Shown here piece by piece: positions 59,703-64,000 of a DNA stretch of 64,000 bases. The stretch's first letter is position 1; each line of letters begins with the position of its first letter. Origin of the DNA: Bacteroidia bacterium (GTDB taxonomy: Bacteria; Bacteroidota; Bacteroidia; SpSt-205); NCBI GenBank assembly GCA_026003235.1, contig BPGW01000006.1, positions 62,001-126,000 on the forward strand, in the 5' to 3' direction. The position numbers were made by a program, and so were the translations under genes. The notes beneath the pieces are model-generated. The model was not told the origin of the DNA. It saw only the letters and a list, made by a program, of their open reading frames with translations, and ran no database searches.

Positions 59703-60293
59703 ATGCTTTTCCTTTTCTTCTTGTTTTTTATCTCCTCTGACTCTTTGGTGCTGGAGTACCGGTGGGAAGGGCCCTTTTATGAGGAGCGTGCGCTGTGTTT
59801 TTCTGTAGAGGTTAGAAGGGTGGACCGGCCTGTGTATCTGCTTCTTTTGGAGCAGCGGCCAGGGGAAGGTTGGCGCGAAACCAGTCGTCAGTTGATTGAC
59901 CGATGGGCGCTTCCGCAGAAAAAGCAGCTTTGTTTAGCTGAGGCCCCGGCCGGTACCCGGGTGCGCCTCGTGGTGCGGGGACTTTCCGCCCAGGCTCCCC
60001 AGGCTGTCCTCTATGAGGGCTACCCATGGGGAGAGCCGCCCGAACTGCCCAGCGTGGATATCCTCCAAGCTCGTCCAGCTCCTCTCCTCACCCTCTACTT
60101 CCCTACAGCGGGTCGTTACCTCTTACGCTGTTACAATCGCTTTGGTGAAGAAATCTTCACCCTGCCCTTTCATCCAACTCATCAGGAAAAAGTTCAATAC
60201 GCCCTCCCCAAACTTTTCAAAGGCGTGTACCTTCTCCAACTATACGATCTGTCTTCATCTAAGCTTCTGGTTGAGAAGAGTGTAAAATTGTAG
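59703..60293 (+). CDS. Secreted hypothetical with T9SS-type C-terminal domain
   Basis: Signal peptide [15 protein letters not shown]-term [68 protein letters not shown]. Confidence 0.6.
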   Translation: MLFLFFLFFISSDSLVLEYRWEGPFYEERALCFSVEVRRVDRPVYLLLLEQRPGEGWRETSRQLIDRWALPQKKQLCLAEAPAGTRVRLVVRGLSAQAPQAVLYEGYPWGEPPELPSVDILQARPAPLLTLYFPTAGRYLLRCYNRFGEEIFTLPFHPTHQEKVQYALPKLFKGVYLLQLYDLSSSKLLVEKSVKL

Positions 60294-60297
60294 CGGT

Positions 60298-61149
60298 ATG
60301 AAGCCTAAAGTCGCTGTCTTGGGGGCAGGCACCATGGGTACAGGGATAGCCCATGTTTTTGCGCAGTTTGGCTATCCGGTCGCTTGGGTGGAAACCAACC
60401 TCTCACAATGGGAAAAAGCCCGAAATACGGTTTCCCAAAATGCTGACCGTCAGATCAAGAAAGGCATCCTGACCCCTCAAGAAAAGGAAGAACTCCTTGC
60501 GCGGTTGGCTTTTTATGCCGAGATTCCTCCGGCTGTCCAGGATGTAGCCCTGGTGGTGGAAGCGGTACCTGAAGATTTCGCCCTCAAGGTCCAGGTCTGG
60601 CGAGAAGTGAGCCGCCACGCACCAGCTCAGGCTATCCTGGCTACGAACACTTCTTCTATCTCTATCACGGCTTTGGCGGCCGAGGTAGAGCGACCTGAGC
60701 GGTTTATTGGGATGCACTTCATGAACCCCGTGCCTGTGATGCGTCTCGTGGAGGTGATCCAAGGGCTTCAGACCAGTCAGGAAACCCTCCAGCAGACGCT
60801 GGCCTGGGCTCGTGACCTGGGCAAAGAGCCCGTGGTCGTCCAAGATTACCCCGGTTTTGTGTCTAACCGGATTCTCATGCCCATGATCAACGAAGCCATT
60901 TATGCGCTCTATCAAGGGGTGGCCACTCGGGAAGCTATAGATACCGTCATGAAGCTGGGCATGAACCATCCTATGGGTCCGCTTGAACTGGCGGATTTCA
61001 TCGGGCTGGATGTATGCCTGGCGATCCTGCGGGTTCTGCACGAAGGCTTCGGAGATCCGCGCTATGCCCCTTGTCCGCTTCTGGTGAAGATGGTGAAAGC
61101 TGGCTATCTGGGACGCAAAACGGGAAAAGGCTTCTACGAGTACACCTGA
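60298..61149 (+). CDS. 3-hydroxyacyl-CoA (3-hydroxybutyryl-CoA) dehydrogenase
   Basis: [147 protein letters not shown]. Confidence 0.95.
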   Translation: MKPKVAVLGAGTMGTGIAHVFAQFGYPVAWVETNLSQWEKARNTVSQNADRQIKKGILTPQEKEELLARLAFYAEIPPAVQDVALVVEAVPEDFALKVQVWREVSRHAPAQAILATNTSSISITALAAEVERPERFIGMHFMNPVPVMRLVEVIQGLQTSQETLQQTLAWARDLGKEPVVVQDYPGFVSNRILMPMINEAIYALYQGVATREAIDTVMKLGMNHPMGPLELADFIGLDVCLAILRVLHEGFGDPRYAPCPLLVKMVKAGYLGRKTGKGFYEYT

Positions 61150-61790
61150 TGCGCTTGCGCGTGCTGGAAGTCAACCCTTACCAGGAAAACACCTACCTGC
61201 TTGTGGCCCAGACGGGCCAGGCTTGGGTCATCGATCCAGGACTATACTCGGCTCAGGAACGGGCCGCTTTCGCCGCCCTCCTGGAGGAAGAAAAAGCCCA
61301 CCTGGAGGCGATTTATTTGACCCATGCTCACCTTGACCATATTCTGGGTGTGGCCTGGGTGGCCAGCACGTATGGGGTGCCGTTGTTTTTCCACATGGCT
61401 GAGGCTGTAGTGTATGAACATGCCGAGGAGTGGGCTACCCTGATGGGGCTTTCCTACACGCCGGGCCCTCCCCCTGCCGCCTATCTGGAAGCGGGGGTTT
61501 CCCTGGAGTGGGGCGGCCAGGAAGTGCAAGTGCTTTTTGTTCCGGGCCACTCTCCAGGCCATGTGGCTTTCTACTTGCCGGCGCAGCGGTGGCTCCTCTC
61601 GGGGGATGTGCTCTTTCGGGGAAGCATCGGCAATTATCAGCTGCCGCTGGCCGATTATACCCTTCTCATGCACAGTTTGCGCGAAAAAGTGCTAAAGCTT
61701 CCTCCAGAGACGATCGTATGGCCAGGGCATGGCCCTGCTACGACCATCGGCCACGAACGGCAAACAAACCCCTTCCTGCAAGCTGTATGA
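61149..61790 (+). CDS. MBL-fold hydrolase (GloB-like)
   Basis: [107 protein letters not shown]. Confidence 0.92.
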   Translation: MRLRVLEVNPYQENTYLLVAQTGQAWVIDPGLYSAQERAAFAALLEEEKAHLEAIYLTHAHLDHILGVAWVASTYGVPLFFHMAEAVVYEHAEEWATLMGLSYTPGPPPAAYLEAGVSLEWGGQEVQVLFVPGHSPGHVAFYLPAQRWLLSGDVLFRGSIGNYQLPLADYTLLMHSLREKVLKLPPETIVWPGHGPATTIGHERQTNPFLQAV

Positions 61791-62359
61791 ACTACACTAT
61801 CCAGCCCCACGGCGAAGCGGTGGTCTTTCGCCTGCAGGAGCCTCGTTTGAATGCCTCCCATGCGCCCGAACTCAAAGCCGCTCTCACTGTGCTGGCGCAT
61901 GAGCACCAGGGCCCTGTGGTTGTAGATTTGTCTGCTGTCCAAAGCCTGGACAGTGCGGTTCTAAGCGCTTTGCTACTTTTGCGGCGCCTCCTGGAGGGAC
62001 AGGGCCGGCCTCTCGCCCTCGTGGCCCCAACCCCCGGAGTGCAGTCCGTTTTTTCTCTCTCTCGCCTAAATGAAATTTTTACGCTTATGCAGTCGATAGA
62101 TGAAGCCCTCTTGTACCTGCAAAATCAAGCCTCTCTCCTCATGAAGAAGAAAGCCGAAGAAGAGGAAGAAGAGTTTGACGAAGAAGAGGATTGGGACGAA
62201 GAAGAGCTGGAGGATTGGGAAGAGGAGGAAGAGGACTGGGAGGAGGATTGGGACGAGGAAGACTGGGATGAAGAGGAGTGGGACGAAGAGGACTGGGAAG
62301 AAGAGGAAGAGGACTGGGAAGGAGAGGAGGAGGACGAAGACGAAGAGGAGGAAGAGTAA
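61787..62359 (+). CDS. STAS-domain protein with extreme D/E/W-rich acidic C-terminal tail
   Basis: MNYTIQPHGEAVVFRLQEPRLNASHAPELKAALTVLAHEHQGPVVVDLSAVQSLDSAVLSALLLLRRLLEGQGRPLALVAPTPGVQSVFSLSRLNEIFTLMQSIDEALLYL then EEEEEEFDEEEDWDEEELEDWEEEEEDWEEDWDEEDW... ATG 61787 overlaps the MBL stop. Confidence 0.85.
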   Translation: MNYTIQPHGEAVVFRLQEPRLNASHAPELKAALTVLAHEHQGPVVVDLSAVQSLDSAVLSALLLLRRLLEGQGRPLALVAPTPGVQSVFSLSRLNEIFTLMQSIDEALLYLQNQASLLMKKKAEEEEEEFDEEEDWDEEELEDWEEEEEDWEEDWDEEDWDEEEWDEEDWEEEEEDWEGEEEDEDEEEEE

Positions 62360-62376
62360 GGGCCGCTCCGTCGCCC

Positions 62377-63295
62377 ATGTTTTCTGTGCAGGTGCTGGGC
62401 AGTAGCAGCGCCATGCCGCTCCATGGCCGGCACCATTCCGCTCAGTGGGTCGTATATGAGGGGATGCACTTCCTCGTAGATTGTGGGGAGGCGGCACAGA
62501 ACCAGGCCTTGCGGTACGGTTTGAAGCTCCACCGCCTGCAGGCCATCCTGGTGTCTCATCTGCATGCTGACCATGTGGCAGGCTTGGGGGGGTCTTTTGA
62601 CCACCCTGCACATGCAAGGCCATCAGAAGCCTCTCTATCTCTGGGGGCCTGTAGGTTTGCGTAGCTTCGTGGAGGGGCAGCTGCAGGGCACCTTGGCTGC
62701 GCTTCGGTATCGCCTGTACATTCGGGAGCTCCTTTTGCCGCCGGAACGGGGAGTGCTTCTCTGGGAGACCCCTCGCTTCCTCATTCAGGCCTTCCCGCTG
62801 CGGCATGGCGTGCCGGCTGTGGGGTATGTGTTTCGGGAAAAGGAGCGCCCCCGCCGGCTCAATCGGGCTCGCCTGGAGGAGCTGGGCCTGCCAGAGGCCC
62901 TCCTGCCTGAGCTGCGCACCCAAGGAGAGGTTCTTTACCAGGGCCAGCTTTACCGATGGGCCGACCTCACGCTGCCTCCGCCGCCCCCGCGGGCTTTTGC
63001 CTACTGCAGCGATACCCTGTACGACCCCGAGCTGCGGCATTTTGTTAGAGGGGTTACCGTGCTCTACCACGAGGCAACTTTTCTTTCAGAGCACGCCGAA
63101 CGAGCCCGCCAGACTTTTCATGCGACCGCTCACGAGGCAGCCCTCCTGGCGCGCGAAGCCGGAGTCCAGCGCCTCCTCATCGGACACTTCTCCACCCGCT
63201 ATCGCAATGTAAGCCCCCTCTTAGAGGAGGCCCGAGCTACTTTTCCCGAAACTTACCTCGTTGAGGAAGGCAAAATTTACCCCATCGGTGAATAA
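62377..63295 (+). CDS. rnz: Ribonuclease Z; +1 frameshift near 62585
   Basis: FSVQVLGSSSAMPLHGRHHSAQWVVYEGMHFLVDCGEAAQNQALRYGLKLHRLQAILVSHLHADHVAGLGG; GYVFREKERPRRLNRARLEELGLP; AFAYCSDTLYDPELRHFVRGVTVLYHEATFL; LLIGHFSTRYRNVSPLLEEA. Confidence 0.95.
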
Positions 63296-64000
63296 CAAGG
63301 TCCACAGGCTTTTTGTTTTTCTCGCAGCGTTTTTTCTCACCAATGCCCTCGTAGCTGAATTCATAGGGGTCAAAGTCTTTTCCCTTGAAGGCTCTGGTGG
63401 GTCAGGAACCGGTAGCTCTCTACCTTTTGGGGGAAGGGCCGCTGACGCTTTCCTTATCGGCCGGGGTTCTGCTCTGGCCTTGGGTTTTTATCACGACCGA
63501 TCTTTTGAACGAGTACTTTGGTCTGCGTGCGGTACGATGGCTTTCTTGGCTGGGGGCCGGGGTGATTGCTTACGCGTTTCTGATGGTGTGGCTGGCCTTG
63601 CAGCTGCCGCCGGCTGAGTTCTGGATCTGGCGTGAGATCCAGGGCCAGAAGGTGCACATGCCTGCGGCGTTCCAGGCTATTTTCGGGCAAAGCTTGTGGA
63701 TCGTGGTGGGTTCCCTCACCGCCTTTTTGCTGGGGCAATTCGTAGATGTGGTGAGCTTTCACTGGCTGCGGCGTCTGACGAGGGGGAAAATGGCTGGCGG
63801 TGCGCGCAACAGGTTCTACGCTTATCTCCCAGCTCATTGACAGCTTCGTGGTGCTTTATATCGCCTTTTACTGGGGTGCTGGCTGGAGTTTTGCCCAGGT
63901 CACGGTGATCGCCTTGCTGAATTACGCTTATAAAGCGCTTGCCGCCCTCTTACTTACGCCAGTGTTGTACTTTGTGCATCTTGCTATTGATTGGTACTTA
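63288..64000 (+). CDS. Queuosine precursor transporter (VUT/YhhQ family), partial; frameshifted
   Basis: VNNKVHRLFVFLAAFFLTNALVAEFIGVKVF..; LSAGVLLWPWVFITTDLLNEYFGLRAVRWLSWLGAGVIAYAFLMVWLA; SLTAFLLGQFVDVVSFHWLRRLT; ISQLIDSFVVLYIAFY. Confidence 0.85.

Noticed and set aside
62066-63070. Minus-strand ORF with long hydrophobic run (LLFLLFVFVLLLSFPVLFLFF...), and another frame that is poly-Ser
   Set aside because: It is the antisense of the GA-rich acidic tail and of rnz; the composition follows directly from the codons of the real plus-strand genes.

Overview
The window is a gene-dense chromosomal segment with high GC content. It probably comes from a Bacteroidota-type bacterium: it has T9SS-like C-terminal sorting domains, TAnnTTTG promoter boxes, NspC, a Bacteroidetes-type SdhCAB, and SiaB/SiaC families. 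I see no rRNA, tRNA, CRISPR array or transposon that I can support.

Main blocks, left to right: NupC-type transporter, bifunctional nuclease, lycopene cyclase and P450; LepA; Ppx/GppA-HD; two M16-like/unknown ORFs; TetR and a complete pstS-pstC-pstA-pstB-phoU operon; WbqC-like and redoxin; a tandem pair of M43 (pappalysin/cytophagalysin-like) secreted proteases; polysaccharide deacetylase; lytic transglycosylase; GatA; TatA; NspC; a dihydroorotase-like pseudoenzyme; RsmA, NuoC and DnaA; FHA, RpoN and TruA; envelope-sugar (heptose) genes; CinA; HldD; SdhCAB; AspS; and a signalling island at about 50-60 kb. A STAS protein with an extreme acidic/Trp tail, RNase Z and a queuosine-precursor transporter close the window.

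Most interesting signals: (1) a SiaABC-like phospho-switch locus with two SiaB-SiaC pairs, where one SiaB has lost its kinase motifs, the SiaD cyclase is absent, and two paralogous coiled-coil/TM proteins sit in its place; (2) about 26 TAnnTTTG-like -7 boxes lying only 2-12 nt from start codons, which implies leaderless or near-leaderless transcripts, including back-to-back divergent promoters in gaps under 30 bp; (3) a STAS protein with a roughly 70-residue D/E/W tail; (4) PstC carrying an internal PstS-like segment.

Caveat: many genes, mainly at 4.6-26 kb, are broken by single-base frameshifts. Almost all of those I resolved are +1 homopolymer insertions, so I treat them as sequence errors rather than pseudogenes.
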